From NCBI RefSeq assembly GCF_018812025.1, contig NC_063053.1, forward strand, positions 8,088,123 through 8,152,122: a stretch of 64,000 bases of DNA, read 5' to 3'. The DNA is from Megalobrama amblycephala (lineage: Eukaryota > Chordata > Actinopteri > Cypriniformes > Xenocyprididae). This document shows, piece by piece, positions 24,798 to 37,775 of the stretch (position 1 is its first letter; every line of letters begins with the position of its first letter). The notes below the pieces were generated by a model. The model ran no database searches, was not told where the DNA came from, and saw only the letters and a list, made by a program, of their open reading frames with translations. The position numbers were made by a program, and so were the translations under genes.

Positions 24798-25017
24798 TTT
24801 ACTTCCAGTAAAATTGGTAAAAATTTGGGACCAAAAAATATTCAGAAGCTTTGACCTAACAATGTGTTGCTTAAGTGTTATCTGACATGATTAAGATTCC
24901 TTTTTTTCTGACACAGTTTAACTCTGAGATCTTGCCATTTTTTTAAAACTATAGTGAATAAACTGTAATAATGAATGAAATGTTTAAGGTGTCTGAATAA
25001 ATTTGGTTTGACTGTAT

Positions 25018-25148
<131 letters not shown>

Positions 25149-26722
25149 TGTATCTCCATATACATATGTGTGTGTATCAACACATTTCTCATAAATGAAA
25201 AACATATGGAGAGAGATGTCATTTGTTAAAGTGCAGTAGAAGGAGTAGAGCAGGCCAGCAGATGCCTCATCAAGAACACTCATTCAGAATGATGAATGTG
25301 GCCAAATACACATTTGTCCGTAAAACTTGCAGAGTGGATGAGCATCATTAAGCATGAGAAATAGGTGCAGCCCCGCTGAGAAGTGAGCGCAGCAAACAGA
25401 TGTTGGGAATTTTTGCAGGCATCTTTCATCCAGAGGACCATCATTAATAAACTTGAAGGTGATTCTCTTGTTTCCATTTAATAAGAGCAAGTAAAGTATG
25501 AGAGGCTGCGGAAAACGCTGAATAAACAATCTTACTGGGCTTTTTAAGTCACTGTCTGCATCTCTTACGCAAACACAGGCTGGCAACAGACAGTTCGTCT
25601 CATTTGTATGGCCACGTTCCTCAATAGACCAGTATGCCTCCTCCCCACATCAGGGTGAGATGTTTTATGGAAATACGTCACCATCAGCCCGGAGCTATAT
25701 GAATCTGTGTTGGATCGTACGAGCTGTACGCTTCATCCCAAACTCATTTGTCTTCCCGTTTTTGCAGTTGATCTGGAATAAGCACAAATGATCTCTTTAT
25801 ACTGCAACATGACAAACAGCAGGTCATAATGAACTGATGTGTTGGAGAGCGAGAAATGGGGCCGCTCTATGTAAATGTGAACGGCTTGAGTAAAGGCTGC
25901 GTGCTGTCCTACCTGACAAAGTCATTCATCAAGGATCTGCGGAGGGCTTGCAAATCAAGGTGCTGGGAAGGCTGTTGGCGAACTTGGCTCATGTTAAGTG
26001 GCACTGGCCCTGTTGTTGAAGCTCTATCACGGCTGAAGCTGTCTCGTTTTATAAACAGTCTCAGACGGAGAAGGTCTGCTATGAATAATGCTTAAGCCCT
26101 GAAGAATTCTGCAACCAATATATCTTAATACAAGTTCTTAGATTCCAATGGGCGGCCCACGCCTCTCTCTCTATTCCACCTCCCCATGCGGCGCCTGCAA
26201 TTTTCTCTCTGCGAAACCACTGTGACTTGATTTTGCTAGCGCCACAGTTTACCTACAAACAGGATTACATGCATATATCCCATGCAAATCAATAAAAGTT
26301 GTCAGGACCGTTTAGCCTGTCCTGCTTTGCTAAATGCAATTTATCACACGGCAAATCAACAAAAGGGAACAGGTTACAAATGGAGTCTGATCATCAGTGC
26401 TGGATGTGTTGTCAAATTCCTGTAGACAACATTTTTCATCTCTTTACTGTAAATTGTACTCGTTCAGATGCGCCGCGTCGAAGAAATATAGCAGTTCCAG
26501 GTTATTATATACTGCTGGGGATTTCTGCACCATGGAGGATATTTCACAGTCTTTTTTTGGGCCTTCTTAAGATTTAATCTGAATGTATTTCAGTTGTTGT
26601 TTGTACTTTTCTGACCAGCTGAGGCATGAGATTGATCCAAGTCAGAAACTGTCATGTTTGTTCTGGCCATGCTGAAAATTGGTAGTTCGTGTGAATATTA
26701 ACTGTGTCTCTCACAACTGTGT
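25149..26722. other. gene-free mostly unique stretch
   Basis: No gene is supported. Balanced, repeat-free sequence runs from about 25250 to 26500. It includes CpG-containing bits ('cagacggagaaggtc', 'gatgcgccgcgtcg') but no recognisable exon. Confidence 0.5.
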
Positions 26723-26744
26723 CCCCCCCCCCCCCCCCCCCCCC
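26723..26744. repeat. poly-C run (22 C)
   Basis: An uninterrupted C homopolymer, rare in AT-rich fish DNA. It is prone to sequencing-length error and able to form G-quadruplex or i-motif structures. Confidence 0.95.
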
Positions 26745-26965
26745 AATCCATATACACTATTTGACATCAGAGATATATAACATTAGCAGTTATTTTAAGT
26801 CAATTTGTCACCATGAAACCTTCCTGTATGACTCTGCAGGGTTTTCTACTGTAGCTTTTATGTTAAAGTAAATATGAAATCAAAATTGACCATATTTGCA
26901 TTCTTACTTTACAGTACAATAAACTGAGAATGGTATGGAAGCTTGTTTCTTCCACTAAATAAAAA

Positions 26966-28023
26966 TAAAAAAGGTAATTGTGACTTTTTATCTCACAATT
27001 CTGAGATTTTTTTTCTCACAATTGCAAGTTATAATGTCAGAGTTGCGAGATATAAACTCACAATTGCGAAAAATAAAGTCTGAATTGTGAGTCATAAACT
27101 AACAATCATGCGTTATAAACACAATTGCGAGATATAAACTCGCAGTTTGGACTTTTTTTCTCACAATTCTGACTTATTTTTCGAAATTGCGAGATATAAA
27201 CTCGCAATTCTGACTTCTTTACTCAGAATTGCTAGAGTTATAATGTCAGAGTTACCAGATATAAACTCACAATTGCAAGAAATAAAGTCAGAATTGCGAG
27301 TTATAATGTCAGAATTGCAAGATATAAACTCACAATTGCGAGAAATAGTCAATTGAGAGTTATAATGTCAGAATTGCGAGATATAAACCCGCAATTGCGA
27401 GAAATAAAGTCAGAATAGCGAGTTATAAACTAACAATCGTGCAGTATAAACACAATTGCAAGATATAAACTCGCAGTTTGGACTTTTTTTCTCGCAATTC
27501 TGACTTATTTTTCGAAATTGCGAGATATAAACTCGCAATTCTGACTTCTTTACTCAGAATTGCTAGAGTTATAATGTCAGAGTTACCAGATATAAACTCA
27601 CAATTGCGAGAAATAGTCAATTGAGAGTTATAATGTCAGAATTGCAAGATATAAACCCGCAATTGCGAGAAATAAAGTCAGAATAGCGAGTTATAAACTA
27701 ACAATAGTGCATTATAAACACAATTGCGAGATATAAACTCACAGTTCTGACATTTTTTCTCACAATTATGACTTATTTTCTCAAAATTGCAAGACATAAA
27801 CTCACAGAATTGTGAAATATGAACTCGCAATGGTGAGTTATAAAGTCCAGTTCTGAGGATAAAAAGCCTGACTTTTTTTTCTCAAAATTGCTAGTTCATA
27901 TCTCACAATTCTGACTTTATATAACTCACAATTCTGATGAATTCTTTATAACTTTATATGACACAATTCTGAGAAAAAAAGTCAGAATTGTGAGATGAAA
28001 AAGATGCAATTATACCTTTTTAA
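26966..28023. repeat. 1 kb array of short inverted motifs within a MITE-like frame
   Basis: The block is built from variants of AATTGCGAG-(7 nt)-CTCGCAATT and of TCACAATTCTGACTTTTTT. Each unit can fold into a small hairpin. The outer ends are inverted: AAAAAAGGTAATTGTGAC at the left, AAAAAGGTATAATTGCATC reading in from the right. An internal direct duplication has a period of about 331 bp (the unit containing 'gcagtttggac' at 27142 recurs at 27473), and its second copy lacks about 60 bp. It is probably an old non-autonomous transposon expanded by internal repeat growth. All frames in it are spurious. Confidence 0.75.
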
Positions 28024-29039
28024 GTTTTATACTGCTTACCTATTTCATAATTTGTTATAAAATGCAGTTTGTTTTTAAATTCTCATGACACTGTTTTATT
28101 TGCCATTTTCTGTTATAAATAAATATTACCAGAAAATATATTCATTGCTCAGATGAATGAGCACATCAGATGTTTATTTATCAAAGAGTGCGATGTTGCA
28201 TTAGACACAGTGCCAAATAGTGAGTGATGAATTAATGACTATAAAATGTAAAGTAAACAACTAATAATACAGAGAAATAATGAAAGCTATCATGCTCAAT
28301 ACACACTCCAGATTAACTTGTCGTACCATAGTGTGAAATGCATGTGATGAGGTGCTTCTACACGTCATTGTTCAGAGGTTATTTGCTTATTTATTTGTAA
28401 CATTTCATTTGAACGTAGGATGGTATGGCATGTCTCATTTGAAAGCAGGGATTGCTCTTAAATTAATGTTGAAAATTATCGACTTGACACCCAATCAATA
28501 CAAGCGAATATGCAAGTGATGAGCTCTATTATGCTGTCCTTTAATCAGACTAAGTGAAGTCTAATTAAATATGGTTTCTGCAGTTCCACCGGAGATACGC
28601 GTATGTGTGTAAACCATCTGTGTGTGTGTAAACCACCTTTAAATGATGATTAGTAGTGTAGGCTATAATCAGCTTCTTCTATTGGTGCTTTTTTAACTAG
28701 GCCTGACGTAATATCATTAGTTTGGTGTGTCCCTTTTATGTTTTCTTATGAGTTTTTTCTTTGAAAAATGTTTTGCTCCATCAATGTTTTTTAAAAAAAA
28801 AAATTTTTTTTTTTATTTCATTCACAGACATTCACTGAGCTTAATGATTTGTTTTGGTGGACTTGAAAATGTTTGATTTACTCCAGACTTCGCACAAAAT
28901 CTCAGTTCTAACGTTGTGCTGGAAAAGGACTTTTTGTTCCACATCTCAGTTTAAAAGGCAATTAATTCTAGTTATGGAAATGTCATTGTGTGCATTTAAA
29001 GCCAAGTGCTTCATAGCCGTATGCACTTGATTTGTATGG
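28024..29039. other. gene-free stretch
   Basis: No gene. It is AT-rich and largely unique. A segment near 28480-28580 ('gacacccaatcaatacaagcg', 'aatcagactaagtgaag') looks like conserved non-coding DNA by composition only. Confidence 0.45.
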
Positions 29040-29430
29040 AGTTGAGTTTCCGTGAGTGTGTCATTCAGGGTACTTCGACCCCGTTAATAGCAATCATGCC
29101 TTTAAACTGTGGAGTCATTGGCGTATTTCAGGCAGGGCATCATCTATTCCTTAGCCTTGTTCCAAAGATAAATTAGTAGCTGTTGAATAATGCAGTGAAC
29201 CCTAATTCTCTTTGATTAGTAGTGAGTTAGATGATACTGACCCATTGAAATTGGTCATCAGCATAAATAATGACTGAATGTACTGATAAAATGCAAACTT
29301 GCCGGCCATCATAAATCAAATGAAATCCACTTGCTGTGGAAGTCATTGAAATTAGAAGTCCATGCTCCTATTAATTATGTTGCCTTCTGAAGGCGACAGA
29401 GTGATAAATCAGCCCTGAAAGGTACTCCAG
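29040..29430. promoter_or_regulatory. candidate conserved non-coding element
   Basis: A 390-bp stretch with no simple repeats and many homeobox-like cores (TAAT, ATTA, 'gataaatca', 'attaattatg'). It has balanced composition between transposon-rich zones. No coding frame is credible. It resembles enhancer-type conserved elements of vertebrate developmental loci, but this is a judgement from texture without any alignment. Confidence 0.25.
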
Positions 29431-29816
29431 TTAGGGAGTTGAGGAAGCGAGACTGCCTGCAAATGGCTTTGTATACCCTCCTAATTGTTTCTTAAACAAC
29501 CCACCTCTAGAGGCATATCTGATAGCCGGGCTTTGGAGAAGGGCTCGCGATATTGGGAAGGTCTACATGCAGGTGGACTAGTGTCAGATTTTTTTTCTCC
29601 CCTCCTGGATTTGATTTTCAGGGAGATTTTATTATTTTTAGGAGCACTTTACAGTTTTTTTTTTTTTTTTGTTTTTTTTTCCCAGTTTCACAGTTGACAA
29701 TAATTGGAATAGCTTTTTACAGATAGGGATATCTGAATATACACAAAAATATAATATATCTGAATGTACCAAAAAAAAAAAAAAAAAAATGCTTGGTTAA
29801 AAACAATGCAATTTGG

Positions 29817-29862
29817 GCAACCCAGCGCTGGGTGAAAAAGGAACAAACCCAGCACTGGGTTT
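29817..29862. repeat. CCCAGCGCTGGG palindromic repeat fragment
   Basis: Two near-palindromes, ACCCAGCGCTGGGT and ACCCAGCACTGGGT, are separated by about 18 bp of A-rich sequence. This layout is seen in short fish MITE fragments. An A run (29771-29789) lies just before it. Confidence 0.4.
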
Positions 29863-30054
29863 AGAATTGAATAATGTGTCCATTACTGTATGGCTGCTTT
29901 GAAACAATCTGTATTGTGGGCTAGGAATGATGTCTATTTACGACATGTTTTTGATCATTGCAGCCAATCACAGACATGTCTGTTGAGCACGTGAACACAA
30001 TGGCCAATCAGAGGTGTTTAAGAATGCACTTAACCACTTTCAAAATGCTAGGGG

Positions 30055-30134
30055 GAAATGCTGGTATCGTCACATTTTTAAAATTTCAGTACCGATTTGG
30101 TACCGAAGTCGGTACTTTTGACAACCCTACAGTA
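30055..30134 (-). mobile_element. hAT-like terminal fragment
   Basis: On the minus strand it reads TAGGGTTGTCAAAAGTACCG, then 'acttcggtaccaaatcgg', 'tactgaaatttt' and 'gataccagc'. It is related to the fragment at 12658-12757. Only this terminus is recognisable. Confidence 0.45.
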
Positions 30135-32859
30135 CATCAGATTTTACTTATCACATGAAGATAGTAAGGAAAGATGACTGACAGGACAATGACAGAGGAT
30201 TTGGTGTGCAACAGATCCTGAGTGTCATTGACAAATGTCTTATGTAAAATGTGTGGTCAGTACCTCTGCTCCCTATGCACAGAGTACGTGTGATTGCGAA
30301 CTCGAAAGTGAAAGTGAAAAGCGAGCGTGCATTGAAAAGTCATTTCAATACACTGCATAGCTGCTCCCTGATACCCGCAAATTGTAAACTATATAATTAC
30401 CCAACTATATAATTGCGAGAGAATGCAAAAACATTGAAATATAGTTTTTCCTCCCATTACCATGACATTTTAGGGGCTCCGTTGAAGCGTCATTTCCTTT
30501 ACGAACATAGTATTTGACTTTGGGGACATCCCTATTGTGAGTTATATAAATAAAGCTGACTTTACTTAAAATGAACCCAAAATAGGTTAGGAAATTAAAA
30601 AAACAAACACAAAATTACTACCTTAACAACACATGCAACAGTTATATTCAAAAAGTGAACTTTTATTAGTAAGCAAAAACACCCAGAAACAGACAAAAAT
30701 ATAAGCAAAAGTAAAAAATGTGTACATGTGTATGTGAGTGCAAAAAAGTGCAGAAAATATACAGCTTATACAGTATACAGTTATTTGACCAGTTGTTTAG
30801 TTTATTTTTTCTCCTGTCAACGCACACTAGTGGTGTAGCACTATGGCCATAACCATCAGGTTATAGGTTATATGGGTTTGAATAATTAATCATGGTATTA
30901 AACATTTGGTATTTGTGTTGTGACAGTATCATTATAATTTATGAAAAATGCTATCTAGCATTTTCTATTTAAAGGGATTCCAGTATGCTTTTAGCCTAGT
31001 AAAGTAGAATTCTTTTAGACTTTTTATGTTGTGTGTTTGCATAGCTGCTTCTGCTTTTGATTTCGAGTCTAGCCTTGATACGTCTGCCACCTCAGCCGTG
31101 CGTGTTACTTACAACCTCAAAATATCACCTTTTCCTCCGACGAGAAGCCAAGTGTTGGTATCCAACCCAGGGGGATAAAAAGGCGTTGTTTTCAGATTGG
31201 GTGCTCCTTCAGGACAGCCATGTGCTTTTTGGCTGGAGGATCCACAGCCTCATCAATCACACACCGCTTATTAGGTTGTCCTCTTGCTGAAGGGAGCCAT
31301 TTTAGAGGGCAGCTATTACAATAATTGCATCCCAGTGTTTTATGTTAGATTTAGTTGTTTTATAACATATGAGAAGTTCTAATGAGGTCAAGTGTGTCTG
31401 CTTTGAAACTGTAGGCCTGAACTTGTGGCGCCATGGGTTTATAAACAGAGCTTCTTTTATGTAAAAGATACTTTCATTGACTGTGATTGTAATGAATCAG
31501 TCAAAAAGACTGAAAAATCACTCTCAAATTCACGAGTTGCCAGTTTGAATTGGTCTAATGACTCACTCTGAATCGGTGAATCACTTTGTTCTTGATTTAC
31601 TAAGTTGTCGCTTTCATTACAGTATGTCCAATCAGAAATGAACAGATAAATGTTACCACTTTGCTCTTTTTTGATTGGTTGATTGATTGTGATAAATCGG
31701 TGTAAATACTGACGGTACAACGTCTACTGAAATAATATTTTTTTTGTTGTAATAGTAAATGTAAATGGTACTTGAATATATTTATTATAAAACTTGAGAG
31801 AGTGTATCACTAGTCAGTGCTTTTTTTTTGTATTATTTTACAGCAAAACGGAGAGTTCTTATAAAGCTGAAATGGCATTCTGGTTGAAGAGCCGTCTTTA
31901 TTGCAAACAGATCTCTGCCTGTGATTAAAGATGTTCTTTCTCTAATAATATATCTGCTACATCATTTTTAAAAGCAGACTATTGCTCAAGCCCAGTGGTT
32001 AATCCAAATGCCATCCATCAGATCTTTATATCTGGATTCAATCATCTCATTTTGCAGGAGGTTTACTCCCTCATTTTACATCGAGAGTGAATTAATCCAA
32101 ATGCAGGTCCTTCTCTAACCAATCACCTTCATCCAGGGTCCCAGAGAAACCATTTAAGGGAAATATGGCGGCAGGCCTGGCCTCAGGTGTCAGTGTCGTG
32201 GTGATGAATCGCAGGGAAAACATATTAAATCTGTGATGTGTACAACCTGTGTTTGAAGCTCCACACTCCGTCCGCACTCTGGCCAAAAAAATGAGATCCT
32301 CCAATAAAAAGCCTATAAACATGGCTGTGTGCAGTGAACATAAAGACAGGCCTGTCCCAGCAAAATTGATTTATTTGATTCTATGACATTTTAGTTGTGG
32401 TTGTTATGTTATATTTATGGGAGAATTGCTAGAGCCTCTCATTATGCTCTCCTAATTTATTTTACATACTTTTATGGCCACACGTGCCTGCTGGGGCTTT
32501 ATTGCAGCCGTTTTTGAGAAAGGGAAAAAAGGCGAGTACGTATCGATTGAATGTACGTGTTTATAGCCGGGATAATGATTTATTTGAACTTGGTTGAGCG
32601 AATGTGGTCCGAAGCAACAACACCACTAAGACAGATGCTGTGTTCACTGGACCCATTTGTCCATTGTTGGTAATCACGTAGCAAAGGATATTAGCCCATC
32701 AAGTCATCTTGCTTTGAAGATGATGGAAGACTCCATAGTAGCTGATGTTCAGTATGTAATTGTGTGGAATGTGGCAGGATAGTAGAGGCCCATTTTCTGC
32801 AATGCTACAATGCAATAGCTTTAAGTCAGTGTAAAACACATTTTTTGTGTGTTTTTGGT
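30135..32859. other. gene-free mostly unique stretch
   Basis: No gene is supported. 30200-31000 is AT-rich. 31000-31320 and 31960-32540 are balanced and repeat-free. The segment 32085-32260 in particular ('ggtcccagagaaaccattt', 'gtcgtggtgatgaatcgc') has the look of a conserved element but no exon signature. Confidence 0.45.
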
Positions 32860-32939
32860 ATCCATCCATCCGTCCATCCATCCATCCATCCATCCATCCA
32901 TCCATCCATCCATCCATCCATCCATCCATCCATCCATCA
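32860..32939. repeat. (CCAT)n tetranucleotide microsatellite
   Basis: About 19 tandem copies of TCCA with a single CGTC interruption near the left end. The Ile-His-Pro-Ser and Asp-Gly-Trp-Met repeat frames on the two strands are artefacts. Confidence 0.97.
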
Positions 32940-35137
32940 TAATGTGATTTATTTCTAAGTGACAGGATATTGAAAAATGTATTAGGGACTTAGTAAGCAG
33001 GAACAACTACACTATACAAAATTGCCAGGAATTTACAGGATTAAAGAGTATTATTTTACAATAAATTAATGTAGTCAGAAATGTACTGTGAAATTAATGC
33101 ATGCTGGGTCATTTTCTTACAAATCAACAGCAAAATTATGCAAACATCACAGTAGTTTACTGCTCTTGTTTTGAAGTGAATTCACATGATAACCATGCCA
33201 CTGTAATAAATTATATTGTTTACCACTGTAATTGTTTTGACAATTACCACAATGGTGATTAGTGTTACATTTGCTTGTGATCTTAGACCTTGTATATTCA
33301 TATTCAAATTTGTGATCTAACCAAGTCAAAAATATGACAAATGAAAACAATTGTTAAAAAGATGACAAGCTAGAATATAAAATAAGCTAATTGGCTGATT
33401 ATAAGTTAGTGAATCAATACTATTATTAGCGTTATTTCAGCATGAAGATTTACCAATATCTTATTTCAAATTCATAATTGTTTTTAGATGGATATTTCAC
33501 AATAGTGAAGCAGCTGCTGAGATACATCTTTGAAAGATGTGACGACATCTTGCAGCACAATTTTTTTTCATCACCTAATGATGCACAGACATGAATACTC
33601 GACATACAAAAGACAAGAATGGTGACAGTCAACGAATAATAATCATTAAAAAAAGATAAACTCTAAACATTACAAAATAACAAACAACACAAACTGCTAA
33701 ACGTGAAACAAAAATAAGTTCTGCAGCACAGATAAAACCAACAAGTATCAAAAAACTCGACAACATAATCTGTTCATTCTCCATTGCATGATGGGTACCT
33801 TTATAGTACATACCTGTACATTGTTTACAGTCATTTTGTTTTACAATACTATAAACTCACAGTAAAGCCAAGCTTTTTTTAAAAAAAAACAGTGTATATG
33901 TAAACAATTTGTAGCTTGATTCACTCAATAAGTGTGAACACTGTAAAACTGTTTGATTGAGCATCCAGACCAGTCTAACATTAGCACAACCAATGGTGTG
34001 AGTTTGGGGTGGGACTATCTTTTTGACTAACCAATGGCAGATGGGGCAGTGTTCGGTGATGCTGGCAGAGCAGAAAGTACCCTTCCAAATATATATTTCT
34101 CGCTTTAAACTGATATTAAAGTATATGTTCACATAACTGAGACTGAGCAGTTCTCGATTTCACGTTAGAATGATGCAATTTGGTAAATGATCAAGTTCAT
34201 AAAATTGCATATTGAGATATATCATCCTGAGATATCTCTTTTGCAAGACTCAATTTCTTGGATGTAATTAGGTAATAAAAACAATCAAATTAAATTACTT
34301 AAACTTTTGATGCATTACATAATGTCCGGAGATCATTCTTCAGTATAAAGCATCAGTAATTAATGGGTGTGATGAAGTCGTTACAAGCTCCTGGTTATTA
34401 AATTATAATCTCTAGCCATAAAAAGGGAGAGAGAGAAAAAAAAACTTTTTTCCTCAAAGAACGTGATAATGAATGTGAATATATCTCAGAGCGTCGCATA
34501 GCATGAAATGTAGTGTTTCCAGAATATTTAACATTAGGATGCAGTAAAAATTTATCCGTTGTGTTTTTTTTCTGAAAAGAAAGCTGACAAGTAATGTCGA
34601 TAAATTGTGCAGCAGCAGCGAGAGGTGACAGCAAATCTGGTGCGGGGGCTTTAGGGGGTGTAACTCTGATGCTGTTGTCAGAGGGGTGGACGGGTGAAGA
34701 TGGATTCCGAGGGGAGGGCAGGGGAAAGGGTGATTTTAAACCTGGACACTGATTAGTTGAGATGAGAGGCAGACGCCGCGTCCTTGCTGTGACATTCAGG
34801 CCTGATATTTGTTTGCCTTTAAATAATACCCTGGACAGTGGTAAAGAGTGATGGCCAGGGCCAGGCTGACATTGTGCCTCGGCCAAGGTGACTGACTCCA
34901 GGCCACTTCCTCTCCCTCTCAGCCTTGTCAATACACATCCAGGGCACTGATGGGCTTTCCTCTGGATCACAGCGCTGACATTGGTGTGTCTTCATCTCCA
35001 CCTGCAGTTTCACTTAAAATATCCTCTCAGGGCTCATAGTCAACAACATCTCACATTCTGACAGAAACGCACACACAGTACTGCCACTCACCATTCAGCA
35101 AATACAGTGTGCTGCCTTATGTTACTTTTTAAATGTA

Positions 35138-35140
<3 letters not shown>
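32940..35140. other. gene-free stretch
   Basis: No supported gene. The longest frame, 190 codons on the minus strand at 34398-34970, has no recognisable domain and sits in a GC-richer patch (34600-35000). 33000-34400 is AT-rich. The phrase 'caaccaatggtgtgagtttgg' at 33988-34015 has relatives near 46180 and 56320, so a dispersed repeat fragment is present. Confidence 0.45.

Positions 35141-35174
<34 letters not shown>
35141..35174. repeat. (TA)n microsatellite
   Basis: An uninterrupted TA run of 34 bp. Confidence 0.95.
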
Positions 35175-35175
<1 letters not shown>

Positions 35176-35235
35176 CTGCCACCTGAAAAATGTAGTTTGC
35201 TACATGATAAGCTATAAATATAAGCTAAATATCTT

Positions 35236-36423
35236 TTAAAATGGCCCTATTATGCTATTTTAAAGGTTTTTCATTTTGTTTTGGAGGTCTCCTACAATAG
35301 TTTTACATGCATCCAAGGTCAAAAAACACACATTTTCTCATAATATACATTGCACATCATCACATCATTTCAGAGTCCACAATTGGTTCATTCGAAGAGG
35401 CAATCTCTCTAAACCCCTCCTTTCTGCCAACCTACTCTGCTCTGATTGGCCAGACAGCTCAGTTTGTTGTGATTGGTCTACCACTTATAGTGCGTTTTGG
35501 AAACAAAATGGCTATTTCCATTTCTGAGCTTCAGCTCCGGAGGCTTCCTCGGCACTTGAATACACAGTGATACGAATGACGGCGTTGGTTTTTCCGTATC
35601 AATTCCAGTGAGAGTCCTTATCCTTTTGTAGTGCATGCAAAGTAGATTCGCAGTGCTGAAAACAGCTGAAAAACAAACTCTTTCAGGCCTCAGCTACAAC
35701 TAGTGTTTGAGGGTGGGGAAAAGTAGACATTGTTCATGGGCAGACACTGAAGACCATAGGCTAGCATTATGCAAATTTGTTACATTGTTATGTAGGTATG
35801 TAACAGGAAGTGAGACTGGAATTGCTGACGACTTGTTTCCACAGCTCAGATTCTTTCTTTTAGGAGACAATAACTTTATTTGTTGGGGACTTTCATCTTT
35901 AAAACTTTGCAGACCTTTTAAAGGTCCCGTTCTTTAGTTAGTGTGTAATGTTGTTGTTAGAGTATAAATAAAATCTGTAAAATGTTAAAGCTCAAAGTTC
36001 AATGCCGAGCGAGATATTTTATTTAACAGAAGTCGCCTACATCGAACGGCCAGCGTGCATCTCCACGTTATGGTAAGAGGCGTGACCTTTCCGGGCAAGG
36101 TTCGCTAAGCTGCTGTCGAATCACAACACAGGAACCGCTGGCACAATCAGAACTCGTTACGTATTTCTGAAGGAGGGACTTCATAGAACAAGGAAGTCAT
36201 CAGCCCGTTTTTATGACAGTGGAAACAGCGGTATACAGATAAGTAAATTATGTGAAAAATACTGTGTTTTTTTTACACGCGAAACATGAACACATGTTAT
36301 ATTGCACACTATAAACACAATCAAAGCTTCAAAAAATCACGAAAAACGGGACCTTTAAATTCAAAAAGAGCTACACACGGCATGAAAAGTAATATTCGAA
36401 AAAGCATAATAGTGGCACTTTAA
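35236..36423. mobile_element. TTAA element (outer of nested pair)
   Basis: The left end reads TTAAAATGGCCCTATTATGC. Read inward from 36423, the right end gives TTAAAGTGCCACTATTATGC. The terminal inverted repeat is thus about 20 bp with TTAA at the outer edge of both. No transposase is present. A second TTAA element (35918-36358) is inserted in it. The frames at 35276-35570 belong to the repeat. Confidence 0.8.
35918..36358. mobile_element. TTAA element (inner of nested pair)
   Basis: The left end reads TTAAAGGTCCCGTTCTTTAG. Read inward from 36358, the right end gives TTAAAGGTCCCGTTTTTCG. The 15 terminal bases match between ends. The interior is GC-richer ('atcgaacggccagcgtgc', 'ggcgtgacctttccgggc'), with no coding frame. 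Its position wholly inside 35236-36423 gives the relative age: it inserted later. Confidence 0.8.
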
Positions 36424-37074
36424 AAAGAGATGATGATCAGATTATATCCATTTTTACAGTCAGAGCAGTATTAATCTGTTAGAAAAAAACTCTAATTTCA
36501 TACTTCACACTAATTTTATTGTCTGAGGACGTCAGGTTTCTGTACTGTTGGTCACTTTTGGCTTTATACTGGCAATGTCGATAAAAATAAAATGTTGTTT
36601 TATTTGTTTATTTCATCTTTTATTTGTTTGTTTTGTCCATCTGTTTAATCTTTATTACATCTTTTATTGGTTTGTGTGTTTTCCTTATTTGTTATTTATT
36701 TAATTTAGGTAGTTAATCTTTGTTTTCTTGACTTGTTAAAGTCAACATTCTGCAGGGTAAAGTGTTTGTATTATTTTACAAAATTTTAACTAATACCCAT
36801 GTAGCAAATGTGATTCTGCACAGCAACTCAAATGAATCTGTGATTCTTTTTTTCTCTCTCTCTCCTTTTACATGAATCAGTGGACTTTCCAGCACTACAA
36901 ATGGGAGGAGGGAGACGTTTTAGGAAAGCATGTGATTATTTCCTCAATTTTCTCGGTTGTACTTGAAAAGCTGCTTTTTTGAAAACATCTGAGCTTCTGT
37001 CACGCTACTGAAAAATGCAGTTGAGTTAGTTGTGCCGCTACATTTAGTTAGTCACTCCCCAACACTGATCCTGC
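36424..37074. other. gene-free AT-rich stretch
   Basis: No gene. T-rich phrases ('tttatttgtttatttcatc') dominate 36590-36740. The rest is unique-looking. Confidence 0.5.
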
Positions 37075-37400
37075 TTGTTGCCAGTTGCATGAGTCATTTA
37101 AATATCCTCCGAGGAAATCGTAACTCACGGCCCTGGCGTCCGGCGTTGTTGTTTTAAAGGCTGAATGAATAGTTTCCCAGCTAAGTGTAGATGATGTGGT
37201 GTTGATTAAACCGGGCTGATCTAACCCAGCCGAGGGCCAGGGAAGGACCGTGATCCTTGTAATTATCGCCTCGCTCTCACAGTGATTTACTCTTTTGGCT
37301 GCTTGATGCATCTTCCTGCAGAAATTACTGACTGTACATAAAGCCCCTAATTTTCCATACTGACCCCTTTTAATTGGGCCCATTCGGGTGACACCCTGAT
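37075..37400. promoter_or_regulatory. candidate conserved non-coding element
   Basis: Balanced, repeat-free sequence with CpGs and homeobox-like cores ('gatccttgtaattatcgcc', 'ccttttaattgggccc', 'atgagtcatttaaat'). A 111-codon minus-strand frame crosses it (37048-37383) but shows no domain. Enhancer-like texture is the only evidence. Confidence 0.25.
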
Positions 37401-37736
37401 TTACAGTGAGAGTGGATGGATGACACGGCCAGCGTTACTCACAACTGCACTCAGAGTCGGTGTCGAGCCCCGGCCACTCATTTACATTTACACACTGTCA
37501 GCACACTCTCTCATCCAGAGTGACACGGCCAGTCAGACTGCATTTAGCCTTCTGCGTCAGCCGGTGATGAAGTGCAGAAGAAGAGAATGGTCACTCATGC
37601 ATCTGAGCGAAAAATGTCAGCGTCACCAAATGTCACAATAGGTGGCACAGCCTGTGAGGATGAGTGGCGAGTTTCACATATAAGGTGTCAAAGTGTCAAT
37701 GGGGAGTGTGAAATAAACAATACACCTTATGAAGAC

Positions 37737-37775
<39 letters not shown>

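Noticed and set aside
26966..28023. CRISPR-like array of short repeats
   Set aside because: Spacers are not unique and units are inverted and degenerate. The context is vertebrate, so this is an expanded transposon-derived repeat.
34398..34970. 190-codon open frame on the minus strand
   Set aside because: No recognisable domain, biased composition (Pro, Ser, Leu, Arg) from a GC-richer patch, and no splice or promoter context.
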